DNA of 64,000 nucleotides from Phytoseiulus persimilis (GCA_037576195.1 CM075101.1:43896001-43960000); one strand, 5' to 3'. Positions 1-13,189 are shown, numbered from the stretch's first letter. Made by a program: numbers and translations. The notes: generated by a model from the sequence alone, not told the origin.

Positions 1-2635
1 TAGAGATGGGGGGTTTCAGGCACAATGCCATAAATGCCTGAAACTGCATATATCCCTTTGTTTTGCCTTTCAACGTTTCGTCTGGAATTCTGCCTATTTG
101 TCGATTTGCCTGTTAATCCGAAATTCAGATCTTTGGGAAAGTGCAACAATATGTGGATTACGCTCATTTAGCCATTGCTCGAAATAGCGCATGCTTCATT
201 CTCTCCGAGGTTTCCTTTACGTCCGCGACCTTCTTCTCGTAAGCGCACGTTCGACGCGCGTTCGATGAACTCACGGCGGCAATTTTTTTTAGACATGGGG
301 CGGCAAATTTCCTCCAGCCAAGGCGTGGCGATTTCTTGAATCCGGCCCTGCCCATTGCTTTTTTTTTAGCACGCCGTGCCGGCTGGGATCCAGCTTGCTC
401 TTCAACTCTTTCTCAACAGTCGTTTCACAGGAATTCAACTTTTCGCGACGCCCAAGCTCACTGAGTCGAGGGAACCATATGAGCGCTGACCTCTCGATTT
501 CTTCGCCAACCGATCTCGCGTCGTTCAAGTGTGCCCCTTCAGTCGAAGTGAATGTAGAGCGGTCGTTTTCTCGCTGCGAGTTTCTGCTCTCAGACTGCAG
601 ATATCGGTTGACTCCGGACAATGCCAAGCTTCATATAGCTCCAATGTGCAATGAGGAGCTGCAGGATTAGCAAGGTCCAAGCTTCCACCTCCATCATCCT
701 AATATGGCTCCCTTACTCCGAAGTGTTAACGCCCCTCCCAACATTTTCGCCGCCTGTTTCAGCAAGTGTGAATGCCTATTTTGTGGATTTTCAGTGCCTT
801 TTTCCGGGATTCTTGATGCCTTTCTGCCTGCCTTTTCTCGAGTTTTTGAGTGCCTGAAACCCCTATCTCTAATGATCATGAAGCGATCTGTACCCCTCGT
901 TGAACGTGCAAAATAGCTCGTCACCAGCTCCGACACAGCGTTCGCGCAGTGGTTCTGAATACGGCTCTTTGACGTTTCGAGTGAACGCGCCAAAGTATCG
1001 TTCCAAGGGTCTAAAGCTGATCAGATATGCTCAGATTGGAATTATGGCCGCTTGTTGATCTTGAAACTGTTCCATACGTTCGGAGTGGATTGCTTTGAAA
1101 CGAAGTTCGCGCAGCCGATTCTACTCAATAATGGGACCACCTGGTCAGTCTTTGTACTACCAAAACAGTTGGAGGCTACCGAAGACAGCTCGAAATCCGA
1201 TCGTCACGCGTCATGAACACCCTCGGATCTGATGTTAGAGCTCGTCGCTGTTCGAAAATTTTCCACTCTGAAGCCAGGCCAAACACAACGAATTCTTCAC
1301 GTATCGACTTTCCAGGAATCCCACGTAGGGCCTCCTGTAAACACTAGCTTTCCAAGACGCGTTTTAATTTGAATTCCCCAGGGATCTGAATTCTATTCCC
1401 GAACTGGACATGCGGTGAATATCCGAATGTTTTATTGATAGTACTTTTTTCCTGCCTCTCAAATGTGTGGAGAACCCGATTCGCGTTGCGAGGAGCTCAC
1501 GACCGCGATGGGAGGAAATCGGTACTCATTGCTTGGCCCCTCAGAAGGAAATCTGTCTGAATTTAGCGATCAGCCTGTCGAGATTCAACTCCTCGCAGTC
1601 GGGAACGATGGGAGAACTCGGTTTTCGATCAGAGAAAAAGACCGATCCAGAGCTCTGAGGTCGATGCGCATTGATCCTCATGGGAAATTTCGGCACTTCC
1701 CAGTGACGCGGAATCGAAAACAAACTTTGTAGATGGGTTCTCGTACGAGGTCGTCGTCAACCTCAACGGCTCATATCGAATCATATGCCCACTGGGCCGG
1801 TGTACACGGAAGGTGGTTCGACCAATTGTCCCGCAGAGACGGTAGGATAGAGTCCTCCCTCACTGAGAAGATTAATCTCACCCTTTGATGCTCATTCGAC
1901 GGATAATACTCTTAGATTGATGGTTCCAGTATCGAGCACCGAATTACTAGAGTTCAGGGCGAAATTATCATTGTGCGGTCCCCTCTCTCAATGGGGAAAT
2001 TCACGGAGTTCCTCTCTCCGCTGGCTCTCGTCGACACCCATCGTTCCGAACATATTTCTCTCCGTTCGTACGAGGGCCCTTTCTCTGTTTTTGATGACTA
2101 TCTGGTTTCGAGTAATTAGGCGACACGGTTTGTTGGTCCCCGGCAGCGACGGGAGCCGGTCCAAAGCTGTCCTTCGTGTCCTGAACCAGTATCAGAGGAA
2201 AACCGAATCGGTCGGAAACTATGGCTCGGAAGCCAGGGATGTAGAACCAACGCTCTTTTCATTTTGTCCAACCTCATTATTCAAGGTCTCTGTTCTGCAA
2301 GGTGAGGGCATGAGATGAGCGAGGCCCGCCATTCCGGCCCAGAGAAGCCCCGACTTCGCGTAGATTTCGACGATAACCGAAACGGGTCAGTACTCATAAA
2401 ACGTGTCGTGCGCAACGCGAGTGGCAGGGCCGTTGAGGACATACTGCCGAAACATGCCGTTCTCAGCTCAGGATCCGAGAGTACAACTTCAGAATTAGCC
2501 ATGGTAGTAACACTCAAACAGTTTCTACGATTCTTGCGCCCTCCAACTCCGGTGTTGCACCGGAACGTTGGAAACATATAACAGAGAATCTCTGGGGCTC
2601 TCGCATCCCACTCAGCGTGGAATCGCATCCATGAG
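1..2635. other. Upstream region, no gene recognised
   Basis: Several medium open frames overlap on both strands here, but none shows a domain I can name. I looked for MutL-type ATPase motifs (an N-box ending in a conserved Asn, DNGxG, GFRGEAL) that would belong to the 5' part of the MLH3 gene downstream, and found none. Two stretches have some protein character: an open frame at about 1015-1215, and one at about 1668-1845 that ends at a possible donor. Neither could be tied to a family. The region could be intron, 5' flank, or hold very divergent exons. Confidence 0.4.
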
Positions 2636-3767
2636 TCCACGTGAGACTCGGGAAGTCGACACGTCCTACCGAGTACCATGATGATGAGACGTATCGAGTG
2701 GAGCCTCGTGGAAACACGTTTCTGTTCCCTTCCCGACAGGCGAAACGGAGGGAGTCGCACAGGAGGAGAGACAACTCCAGAGAGCGTAGGGAGCGAAGAA
2801 AACGACACAGGCACACGAAGCACAGTGGGGGGAAACCACATCGCGGTGACGCTCGTCTCTCGAAGAGGCTCGAATCCCCATCTGAAGGTCTGCGACACGT
2901 GTCCATGAGTGACATTCATATTCGTCCGTTATATTTGCTTCCACATTCGTTTGACTCCGGTGACATTCCAGAGCACAAACAGCACAAACGCGGAAGTGAC
3001 AAGAGAGCCTCGCGGAGGAGATCGAATTCCCATCGCAAGTCGGACGACTCTGAGGAGGAAGCTCCTCCCGGTCGTTGTCGCGAGGCGTGTGTGTCGATCG
3101 AGAGAAGCGTTCAAAAAACGGAAGCTCCACCTAATCGCGTCTGTGAGTAGCTTCCTTACTAGTTGTTATATTCTTCCAACTCTTCCCGCATCGGGGGCTT
3201 CGAGACAAATGGAAACCACGAACTCTTTTCCTTTTTTTCGGTTCGCAAAAAGCCGACGCCTTCCTTCGCTATTCGAAACCTCCCGAAAAGTTGTCACAGA
3301 AAATACCGCGCCCGGTCGAGGTGGATTGTTGTGTTTGTTTTCCGGGAATAAATCATTTGTTTCAGCCTGCAGCACGAGCATAACCCCCTGGCGATTCGAG
3401 GAGCCCCCAAGCAGCCAGGCCATGAACTTTCCGGCTGGTCCCATCAATTTGACATTGAACGTGTGCGGCGTACCGGGGGCGCCGACAGTTGTGGAGAAAA
3501 CGTCGGGGATTACGATTCAATGCAATCACCCGCAGCCCCTCTGCGCCCGCACCCAAGTGGACGCGCAGGGCACCACTGCAGCCCTGGATGTGTGCAGTAC
3601 GGCGGACCAGGAGGCCCAACCTCCTCTGAGGGCTTCGCAGCAACGTGCAGGAGGCCAGCCCCCGTCCGAGGGTAACGTCGAGCTGTCTGTTGGAACTGCT
3701 CAGAGCTCATCGATGGTATCCGTGGTTGCGTACAGCTCTGATTCCGGAGGAAGTTCTCTTCATCAAG
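2636..3767 (+). CDS. Possible upstream exons of the MLH3 gene (SR-rich exon plus one more)
   Basis: Two open segments can be joined to the MLH3 exon downstream without breaking phase. The first runs from about 2636 to 3142 and ends at a good donor (GTGAGT at 3143, phase 1). It encodes a strongly basic, Arg/Ser/Glu-rich stretch with short runs such as SRRRSNSHRKSDD. The second, 3366-3767, follows the acceptor TTTGTTTCAG and ends phase 1 before GTTTGT at 3768; it encodes an uncharged segment rich in Gly, Ala, Ser and Thr. The next exon starts at 3890 with two bases that complete the codon. I recognise no domain in either segment. They are not the MutL ATPase, so they may be lineage-specific linker, untranslated sequence, or a false join. 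The phase agreement is the only support. Confidence 0.3.
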
Positions 3768-3889
3768 GTTTGTTGGGATGCTCTTGGACGGTCGAGAGGC
3801 TATGGCTCCCGCGGGGCATCCAGCTACGTTTTCCTCACGAGACCTTCAATCGCAGATTCAAGGCTGAAGAGATGATATTTTTTTTCTAG

Positions 3890-5812
3890 CGATGCGCGAT
3901 TCCGGCCCGCGATGGCGTCGGTCCCCTTCCGGGACCATATCATCGGAGTGTTACTCGGTCCCTTGGACTCCTTGGTGTGATCCCAAGAGGTATATCGATG
4001 TGGATGAAGTTCTCGCCAGAGTGGAAGCTGTCAAGCGCGAGCTGAGCCAGAAGCACAACAGCTCCCTCCCGCCACGAGAAGTGGAAAGCTCGTCTCCGCT
4101 AACCATCGAGCAGAGCCCTGCATGTGCTCCGAGACGTGAACCGCATCCAGACGTTCGTGGTGATCCTTCGGCCAGGATCCCCACACCGCGAGGCCCATCG
4201 CGTAAGCCCTACATGATCGCGAACGCGCTCCCACCTCCTGTTGGTCGATACAGCTGGAGGTCATCCCCGGAATCTGTTCCGGAAGAAGTCAAGAACGTCA
4301 TGTTAGAAGCGTACATGAACGATTGCGTCGCTAGTCTCGAATCTAGGAGCGCCCAGAGAGCCCCTCCACGAGGTCAACGATGTTCTAATCAGGCGAGCTT
4401 CCCGACCGGGGCGACCTTCGGGGATGACACGAGCTGTGGAGGAACCCTCAGCGTCTCGAGCCGAAAGAGCGAAGGGACTTCGCGCAGTCTGGGCAGTCAC
4501 AAACCCCGGATCGACGATGATCCAGAACTAGATAACCTGATCAATGAAATGTTCTCCTTGAGGCAACCGGATGCCGGAAATTCGGCGAACCCGGAGAACC
4601 CACAGAGCATTGAAAACTCCGCTTCTTATGCGCAAGAGAGTCTGACGAGGCTCATGGAGAGATGGGATGACGGGAGGCACTGGAGCCCCGCGTTCCCAGC
4701 TACGCTCGGGCCGGAACCTTACGATGATTTCGGTGGAGCTTTTCGAACGCCGCCAATGGAGAGGCCGGTTGCACCTGATAGGTTTCCGCCGTCAGGAAGC
4801 GAGTCGCTGCATCTACCCGTGGTCATCACCGACCGGAAAAACACCACCAGGCAGCAGTTCGTCGAAGTGCAAGTGAAGGATAAGAACCTGAACAGAGAAC
4901 GCGTCTCTAGCTGCTTCGACTCGGTCGACAGAGGTCCTCCGATACCCGAAATTTTGGTGACGCTCTCGCAAAATACCCTCGTGAACCGCTTCGAAGAAAT
5001 CACTCTCGAGGACGTTCGCAGGGCGAGCCTGATAGGACAGTTCGACCGGAGTTTCCTGGCGCTCTCCAAAGATTCGGCCGGCACCACGCTGCTGCTGATC
5101 GATCAGCACGCGTTGCACGAGAGAATTCTCTTGGAGCAGCTCGAGGACGAGTGTTTCCGGAACACAGACAGTCCAACTCCGACCGTCATCCTCGCGCCCG
5201 CGATCACCGTCACGCTGCGGGAGCCAGCTCAGATTCAGCTCGTGAAACGGGATTTGCAGATGATGGAGAACCACGGTTTCCTCGTGAAAATCCTCGAAAA
5301 CGAGGCGATCTCGATCCAAACCGGGCCTAGGTGCCTTTCGTCGAGAGACGTGGATCGACTCCGCCGGACCACTGCTAATCTCTTCGAAGAGTTCCTCCGG
5401 GGGTCGGGAACTTTCTCTTCGGTATTTCATCGACTGCTCAAGTCGAAAGCCTGCCACGCCGCGATAAAGTGTCCCATGGAGCTCGACAAGTGAGTTTTCT
5501 GCCTGAATTCTCGAGATGACGAATTCGACGTCGACGAGGAGGATAACGGTACGACGATCAGTCTGTTCAAGCAATATCTCTCTCTTCCCTTATAGGGCAA
5601 CTCAGGAGCGCTTGATCCAGGACATGCTCAAGTGCCGACTGCCTTTCCAATGCTGCCATGGCCGCCCCTCGATAAACCCCGTTCCGTCCAACACTCTGAG
5701 AGTTTCCACGCAGGACCAAGCATCTCAAAGCGCTCTGTGGAATAAGATCAAAGTCAATATCGACATGAAAAACCCAGCCAACAGATTCAGTAGTGAGGAA
5801 GGAGCTCCGTAG
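3890..5812 (+). CDS. MLH3: DNA mismatch repair protein MLH3, C-terminal endonuclease region
   Basis: MLH3 pairs with MLH1 as the MutL-gamma nickase in meiotic crossing-over and mismatch repair, in the nucleus. Exon 3890-5489 follows a T-rich acceptor (TTTTTTTCTAG); exon 5596-5812 ends in TAG. The junction splits a Lys codon (AA|G) across a 106-bp intron (GTGAGT...TTATAG). About residue 30, CDPKRYIDVDEV resembles the last strand and helix of the MutL transducer domain. An acidic, Ser/Pro-rich linker of about 300 residues follows, then the C-terminal domain. That domain carries DQHALHERILLE, the complete DQHA(x)2E(x)4E metal-binding endonuclease motif, then ACHAAIK, and in the last exon QCCHGRPSINPV, the Cys-x-His-Gly-Arg-Pro metal site. 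All key nuclease positions are present, so this half looks functional. About 605 residues are visible. The N-terminal GHKL ATPase is missing and may lie left of the window or in unrecognised exons. Confidence 0.88.
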
Positions 5813-5844
5813 TTACTCCCATGATTTTATACGCTCGTTACGAT

Positions 5845-5850
5845 AATAAA
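5845..5850 (+). terminator. Poly(A) signal of MLH3
   Basis: A canonical AATAAA lies 33 bases after the MLH3 stop codon, in an AT-rich stretch. The spacing fits a very short 3' UTR. Confidence 0.65.
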
Positions 5851-6062
5851 AGTTTCGTTCCTCCATTCAAATCCGAAGTTCGGACGAGGAAACGATATCC
5901 TCTTGTGGAAAACCAGATGGATCTTCAAAAATCGATAGACCGATCTGACCCGAACACTCGATAAGCTGCCCCACGCCACCCTAAGCGGGACACCGAGGAC
6001 ACCGGTGACGAACGCGTTTCTACTTTCACAGTGATCTCATTTGTCGTGATTAGGGGTGAGAC

Positions 6063-6475
6063 CTAGACCTGTGTTCCCGTATTCCGTATCACGGCAATAT
6101 TCCGTAATCTGTGATACGGCAATATTCCGCAATCCGTAATACGGCAATGTTCCGCAATCCGTAATACGGCAATATTCCGCAATCCGTAATACGGCAATAT
6201 TCCGCAATCCGTGATACGGCAATATTCCGCAATCCGTGATACGGCAATATTCCGTAATCTGCGATACGGCAATATTCCGTAATCTGCGATACGGCAATAT
6301 TCCGCAGTCCGTATCACGGCAATATTCCGGAATCCGTAATACGGCAATACTCCATAATCCGTAATACGGCAATACTCCATAATCCGTAATACGGCAATAC
6401 TCCATAATCCGTAATACGGCAATATTCCGCAATCCGTAATACGGCAATATTCCGTAATACGGGAATAAAAGTCTA
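6063..6475. repeat. 25-bp tandem repeat with palindromic core
   Basis: About 15 tandem copies of a 25-base unit sit here. The core ACGGCAATATTCC recurs every 25 bases (starts at 6091, 6116, 6141 and so on to about 6441). Each unit holds a near-perfect palindrome, ACGGCAATATTCCGT. Copies differ by single-base changes (CAATAT/CAATAC/CAATGT; CGCAATC/CGTAATC/CATAATC), and runs of three neighbouring copies share variants. Because 3 x 25 is in frame, the array creates a long spurious open frame on the minus strand (about 6037-6879). It should not be annotated as a protein. Confidence 0.95.
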
Positions 6476-6479
6476 GGTG

Positions 6480-9400
6480 AGACCCTACGTTCCCGATTTT
6501 TCATGGTGGTTACTCGAACCACGGGGGGTCTCCGCGTCTCACCGCAGGCTTCTTCACGCTCCGCAGAGATGACATGTGACACTCGATTTGAAGGAAGCGA
6601 GCTCGCGCCTTGCGTGTAGTGAAAGATTCTCGTGGGGCTCCATACCCACAAATCAGACTTCGTTCGGGCTCTAACGAGCCACCGGCGAGCAGGCACGTCT
6701 TGACGTTCATTTACCACTCCCCAGCATGACGCAGAAGAGGCCCAATAGCGTGAAAGTTCTCGAAGATAGTGTTTACGAGCTACATGAGTGAAATCCATCT
6801 CCGACGGTGCTAGGCGACGCTCTTCTCCCAGGAGACGACTGGTCGGCCGAAGGGGAAGGGGATATTTCAAGGTCTTCAAGGGGGTTGCGCCGCGCTAAGC
6901 CGTCATGAAGGCGCATTATCGCTCTGCGCGCCGCATCTCTGTTAATGTGGAACGTTCGGCTGCTCGACAAACATCGAGTTGAGGTCAGACACTCGTCGCT
7001 CTGCCACTAACGCCGATGGGTTCGCTGGAACCAGTCTAAGTGATGGAGCGCTCTTTGTTACGTCGATAGCCACTTCGCATCGCCTGTTCTCAATGATGTT
7101 CGACCAAGCGTGTGTTCTGATAGGAAAATGCTGTCGGCCACTATGGCAGGATCGTGTTTCGGCACCCGGTCGCGGACGCGCGGCTCGCTGCGAGACTCCG
7201 TCCAGGAGAATTCCCCCCCCCCCCCTTCCCTCCGGAAGCGGGGCCACTGCTAGCGTGAGAACTTCGGCCCGGCCGGAGTGCGAACACAGGAGCGGAGCCT
7301 GGGCCTCGGCGACGCGAAATATCTTGGTAACAGACCCATTTGGAGGCAGAGGAGTCGAAATATGGGAATCGGGTTCATATAGGGAAATACCAGTGTGAGA
7401 AGATGACTTTCCATGACTCGGATTCCTTCGGGTCATCAAGTCAAGTGGGCCCCGACGATAGTGTTCTCGTAGGATTGGAATTCCTCCCTCGCGCTTCCGC
7501 TCCCATCCGTTCCATTTCACCTTCCGCGCGTTGACGTTTCACTCCTTGCGTGCCCTTCTCGTCGTGCTTGTTATGTCCCCAACGTAAAAGGATTATGAAG
7601 AGACTGTCAGCGTTTCGGGGGTAGAAAGAGAGGAGCCTTTTGCACTCTACGTATATTGTCTTTCTCAGAAGCTCACAACGACGTCGTTTGCATACCTGAC
7701 ACTTTTCCCGTCCCTCCGCGCTCTCGACTCTCGTCTCCGTAGCTCATTCCTTGTCCCATGTTCCCTCAGCTGGAACTTTGTTGAAAAGAGTGCATGTGTA
7801 TTCGGAAGTATATGACAAACGCTTCTCGGGTTTGCAGAGGCCAGCGAGTTTCCGCACGAAAACGCAGAAGGTCGCCCTCGGAGGAGGCGAGCCCGCTTGT
7901 TGTCTTCCTCAATTTTCGAATAAAGTGGAGTTCTCCGCGAGGAGACACTGTTTTTGAGATCTTGACGCCGGCCTCCTTGGTTGGATTCTGTTGATGGACG
8001 CGTGCCGAAAAGGAGTTTTGTCCGCGCATCCAGAATGAAGTTTCGAAAATAGTTGGAATGTCTTCTCAGACAGCGACGCGAGGAACGTCGATTTCTCTCC
8101 GCCTCATATCTATCGTCTCGATCCCACTCTCGCGGCCCGGAGCTATTGTTTACATATGGGCTTCCGGCTCATCCGAGGAACCGGAAACTCCACAGCTCCC
8201 AACGCATCCGAAGCGACACGCATTTGCGGCGTGCCTCCCAAGATGGTAAGCTGTCAATGAACGCGTTCGCAGCGGCGGCTCTTCGGCTCTCCGCCCGAGG
8301 GAATTCCCCGGAGCGCAAACTCAGACGGTTCCAGCCCAAACCTAATTTAGCTCGCTGCTGCGACTGTCGGCATCTTTCTCCGGAAGCCCTTCTGCAACTC
8401 CGTCCCGATCCGGCAGCCCAGAACGGCCTCGTTTCCGTGATGTCCCGACCTTCACACTCCGTGGTGTGCCGAACACAGCGCACTCGAAAACTTGTTACGT
8501 GGGCTTCGCAAACCAACAGAGCTGATATCAATCATAACAGCAAGCGACATCCGCGAACACGCATGCGTTCCCCACTAGGCGAGATGGAGTACAAAAGAGT
8601 GGCTCGTGAATTCAGGCACAGGGCCGGTCGGTGTTTCCCTCAATTTACGCCTGGATCCGTCTCTCTATTAGCTGGGTGATAAGTTGGTGACGGACGGAAT
8701 GATCTGCACCGACGGCTGCGGCGACGAGGGACAATATCCATTAGAGGTCATCGTGGCTAACCCGCCTGATAGCAGGCCTCGACCTCCGGGGGCATCAACT
8801 CGGGTCGCCGGGAAGGACGTCTGCGCGGGATGCAGCGAAAAACTCATGTGTCGAAGCAGGGCGCTCCGTCTCCCATCCACTTGTCGCTTCCCATTGTTGA
8901 CTGCGATCGACACACGGCGCAATCACCAGCAGCGTCCCTCTGCCAACGATCGCCCCGCGGGGGAGGAACGTGTACTCCTTTCGGTGGGAAAAAATCTGGT
9001 TTCGCTTCCGCGAACAGGGAATCGTCCGAATTTCACACAACAGACGTCGATGCTGAGAAGGGAGGCTTCTGACACGTGTCATGAGGAGAAGCGAACGAGG
9101 CGCCGGAAGAGAGAGAGAGGTTCTGTGAGTGAGAGGAATTCCGCTGGACGAGACAGGTAAAAGGCTTCAATGTGTCAACGGAAGACGTCGAATACCGACG
9201 AGATGGACCGAGGAAGCTTATTGTGTGAAATACCTGTCCACAGAGGAAATGTCGCCCAACGAAGGAGCTCCGGTAATTGTGAACAGAAGCGAGATCAATG
9301 TCGCGAATCAATGAATACTATAGTTCTAAATACGTATATATCATACAGACGTATGGAAGATCCTGGAATTTGTTTGATAAACTTCCGAGGAGCTGATTCT

Positions 9401-12400
9401 ATGTCGTCTGGTGAACTGATTTACTGTCTCATAACGTTCGACTCGATAACCGCTGGTGAATCTGACAATGTGTCACGGTCCGTCGAGCGAGGGGAAATGC
9501 GGAGCTGTGGACGGCTTCTCCTCCGGGTATGAAGAGAAAGGCCGTTTCAGATGTAACTCCTCAAGAGCGCGCGCAGGAAAAACTTCGCGAACCCCGTCAA
9601 CTGGCAAGAGGAGGATGAACTTGTAGAGCGGATTTTCGGGCAAGTTCTGCAACGCTTCAGCTCGGCCCGATTCAAGCAAGGCAACAAGTTGGGTTGGGCG
9701 AGCTCGGTGGTTTATCTGATCAGAGTGAATCAATGGCAGGAGCCATCGGAGCTGAGAAAGAAAGGAGGACGAAGGGACCCGGGAAATGGAATGGCACAAC
9801 AATCCGATACAATCCTAATGATACCCTCATTTCGCGGACAGGAGTACGAGCGGAAAATGGCCTCGCGAGTCCGGAGAGTCGCGTGGCGGTTGCTTTGTTG
9901 AGGGTCGTTGCCGTCCTTCGGAGCTGCTCCCTCGGCAACCATCTGCAATTTTCTCGTCTGGTTGCTCTTTATGGGAAAAGTTTTGTTTCCTTTTTCCATG
10001 TTGTCAGCGAGCGAAAGATCCGATTGCAGCCGACCGATTGCACACCCAGCCGAACGGAGGGAGATAATGAGCTGACCGTGGGCCAATTGCTGACCTAACG
10101 AACAGTTTCAGGATTGAGGTTCTGCTATTGGACACCCCACAGCTAGGCAGCGAATGACGTAATTTCCCATGCAAACAGGAAGAAAACCCCTCCGCGGGAA
10201 TGGACGCATCTGCTTTCAGAAGCCGGAATCCATGCAACGAGGTTACGTTTGACACGCATATCATCCTTTCGGTCATACAGTGAGTCAAGATCAAATGTTT
10301 CTTCGACACTCGACGTCGAGCTTCGTCTCGGCAGCTGATTGCAGCATTCCTGAACCGGAGAACTCGCATAACCAGCTCGACATGAATAGGTTCTCAGCAG
10401 GTACGGCAAACTTCGCGAAGCTCCAGAGAGCTGGGTCGAGTGTTGACGCGAAGGGAGGAGGTTTATCAACATGTTCTGAGGGCCTGGTGGCTGTGATGGA
10501 GGAAGAACAAGTTTGTTCGAAAACGAGAGCGACGCTTTATTAACGCTTGGGACTCCCTTTCGCGGTCGACGGGCTTCAGGGAACTCCGGGATCAATTCAG
10601 GAGGAGCTCCTCGGACAAGAAGCGACCTCCGTTACTGATCTGAGACACCGACCTTTGATTTGGAAAGTCGGTGAAATAAGGATATGGACACAAAGTCTCT
10701 TATCGCTCCTTGGGAGCAACAGCGTCGTCGTTCGTAACTGATTTCCCAAGCGGACCGAGGCTGTCCCCATCACGATTCTCTGCGATCGATCTCTTCATCT
10801 GGTTAGAGTATCACTCATCGGGGACCGCGAAGCGCTCGTGTCGATCCATGGAATCCATCAACCTAAGGGCTCGGATGTGCACTCTCCTTTCCACCCCCTT
10901 TCGATGGCTCCGCATAGTGTCTGCCCGGGATTGCGGCTAGCTCTTTCTCCGTTATTGAAATGGAAATCCACCGTCGTTCGCTTCCTCCCTTTCATTTTTC
11001 CCCGAGCAACCTTAGTTTCTCTGTTCGTCGATCAGTATGCAACCGGCAGATACAGTCCAGCCTGGCAAGCGCTAATGGTACGGTATTCAACAGGCTCTCC
11101 TCTTCTTCTACCTCCACAATTACAGCAGCCAGATTGAAAACCTCCCGCTCCAATCGATCCTGCGCTCAAATCGACTGACACGGGCGCCTGTACCACGAAA
11201 ATGAGGACGCATTTCACACCACAAGATGACCTTCCCCACATCAACCAGAGCCCCTACATTCGCCCGTCGACTTCTTGATTCCCCCTCCTCGCCCCTCTTT
11301 TTGCTCACTGTCGAGCGAATGGGCTCATTTTCCTGAGACGATCTGGGACCCAACATACATGGGCTTCTCGTGTGTTCAACATCGCTGGCTGAGACATCAT
11401 CGGGCGTCGCGACACCTGGTTAGTGAAGCTTCAGCCCAGTTTATTCAGAAATATCGAATTCGTCGACCCATCCCCATGAGAAAGTCACGTTACAAGAACG
11501 AGATCTCAGCCGATGAGATGGTTTTTCGCGTCAGGAAGCCGGATCCCGACGGAAAAGTCGGCTTGGAGAGGATGGTCGGATGTCCACTTGTCCTCACTCG
11601 AGCATGTAGGCTAATTTGGCCTAATGAGGATGGTCATGAGATGCTTGGCTCACACAAGGAGAAACATCCGCTCTTCGAGTGCGTCGCTCAGTAGCCGAGA
11701 CTCGAGAAGGTTCCAGCCATCTGTGTCCGATCCAAACGTCCCACATCAAGCTCGTTCGACAAACAACTCTTGATCCTACTGGTTATTGCTTCATAACTGC
11801 TGCAAACCGTCATAGAGGTGGGTTCCCGGATTCCGGGTTCTCAAAGCGAGCACTCAGAATCCACAGGGACGAGTATGATGACAACGACCGGCCTGATAGC
11901 AAAACCCTCGCTGTCCAAACTCTGGCTCCCGGCATCAGGTTCGCGCCAAGATGCTCCGAGCTCAAACAAAGGTTTGAAAGTCGAATCGACTCGCACGCTT
12001 GGTTCCCGAGCAAACTGACTTGGAGTTGCCCATGGTCGGAGCTCGTCGTCGAGCACACTTTTTCGGTTCTCATGAAACCTTTCTCCCTCAAAGAAAATAT
12101 GACGCGAATCCAGAAGAGAGCTAAGAGTTCCTCGACCCGCCATGAGAATCGAGGTGACCACACTCTTCCGGGGAAGCCCCGCCCCAAAGCCCCGATCCTC
12201 TGGCCACCTCGACCCCGCCTTGTCCACATCTCGGCGCCATCGGTCGGGTCGCGGGACTGCGTTGAGGGGTATTTGTCCTACTAACGGGATTTCGTTCTGA
12301 ATTCGCCGTAGGTTGCTCATGGGGGACGCTCTGTGCGCTCGAGCGTAAGCCTGACGACGACGATCCCGAACCTGGAAGACAGATTGATACATTGAGACAA

Positions 12401-13180
12401 ATCGTAGTTTCCATCAATGTAGGAGAGCGCGACTGATGTCCTTGAGGGTATGTGTCTAGGGCCGCCATCCGTCTACTGGGGAGTTCTCGGGAGACCTCGC
12501 TCCTTCAGCTCGGCGTTCTTTCTCAGCAATGGTCGTCTTGGGTCCCGGAGGAGTATAACTCACATGTTCTGTATGTGGAACATCGGAACTCCGTTCTCTG
12601 TTCCTGGATCTGGAACTGTTCTCTCTGGAACTCAGAGAGAGATATTCCGTGTTGCCTCTTGGAGCGTGAGCTCCGTCGAACGAATGACCGTGGATAGGAA
12701 CTCCTCATGTTTCCCCCAGTCAAACGATGGAAATTCAATAAGTGAGCTCGTATGCTCCAACCTGTTGAGTCCTATTGGAACAGGATCGGCAAGCAACCAG
12801 CTCGTCTCGACACCGATTTCACTCTCCCTGTCTGAGCTCTAAACACGCAGTACAAACGGAATAATAGTCAGGCAAGACAAGAGACTCGAGCTCCTGCCGC
12901 CCCGAAAACTTTTCGCCTCACGAACGATATTCAGCTCAATGTCAAAATCAAGATCATGGAGTATTTCAGACGTATATCGGAAAGCAGTGGTCCAGTCACG
13001 CACTCCAAGGAGAACTGTGGTCTCATTTATTAGTAGAGCCTGGAAGTTATTTCTCGAAATTTTCCCCTCATGGTAATGGATGAATCCTCGGCGATCGATT
13101 GAATAAGAGTCTCGGCCATTAAGGCTTGGCCGTCGACGAAAATTGGTAAACTTCAAATGCTCATAGGTCAATGACAATGA
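6480..13180. other. Long region with no confident gene
   Basis: Many open frames of 60-200 codons overlap on both strands, but none could be identified. The best candidate exon is 8684-9157 (+), with two Cys pairs, reported separately. An open frame at 8053-8679 (+) and frames at 11275-12284 (+) show no family motif. There is a C-rich run at about 7209-7223. Some of this may be exons of fast-evolving genes, but the sequence alone does not show it. Confidence 0.5.
8684..9157 (+). CDS. Candidate exon with Cys pairs, unidentified
   Basis: An open frame begins near 8680 and stays open to a plausible donor (GAGACAG|GTAAAA, donor at about 9158). It encodes ICTDGCGDEG and, about 45 residues later, VCAGCSEKL. 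The latter resembles the first zinc-binding half of a LIM or similar finger, but the expected partner His/Cys residues do not follow at the right spacing. The C-terminal part is Arg/Lys-rich and of low complexity. There is no clear start, and the opposite strand is also open over part of the stretch. I do not assign a function; this may be chance. Confidence 0.15.
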
Positions 13181-13189
13181 AGTGATCGT

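Noticed and set aside
6037..6879. 280-codon minus-strand open frame with a repeating peptide
   Set aside because: It is produced by the 25-bp tandem array; three units make one in-frame period of 25 residues, and no domain is present.
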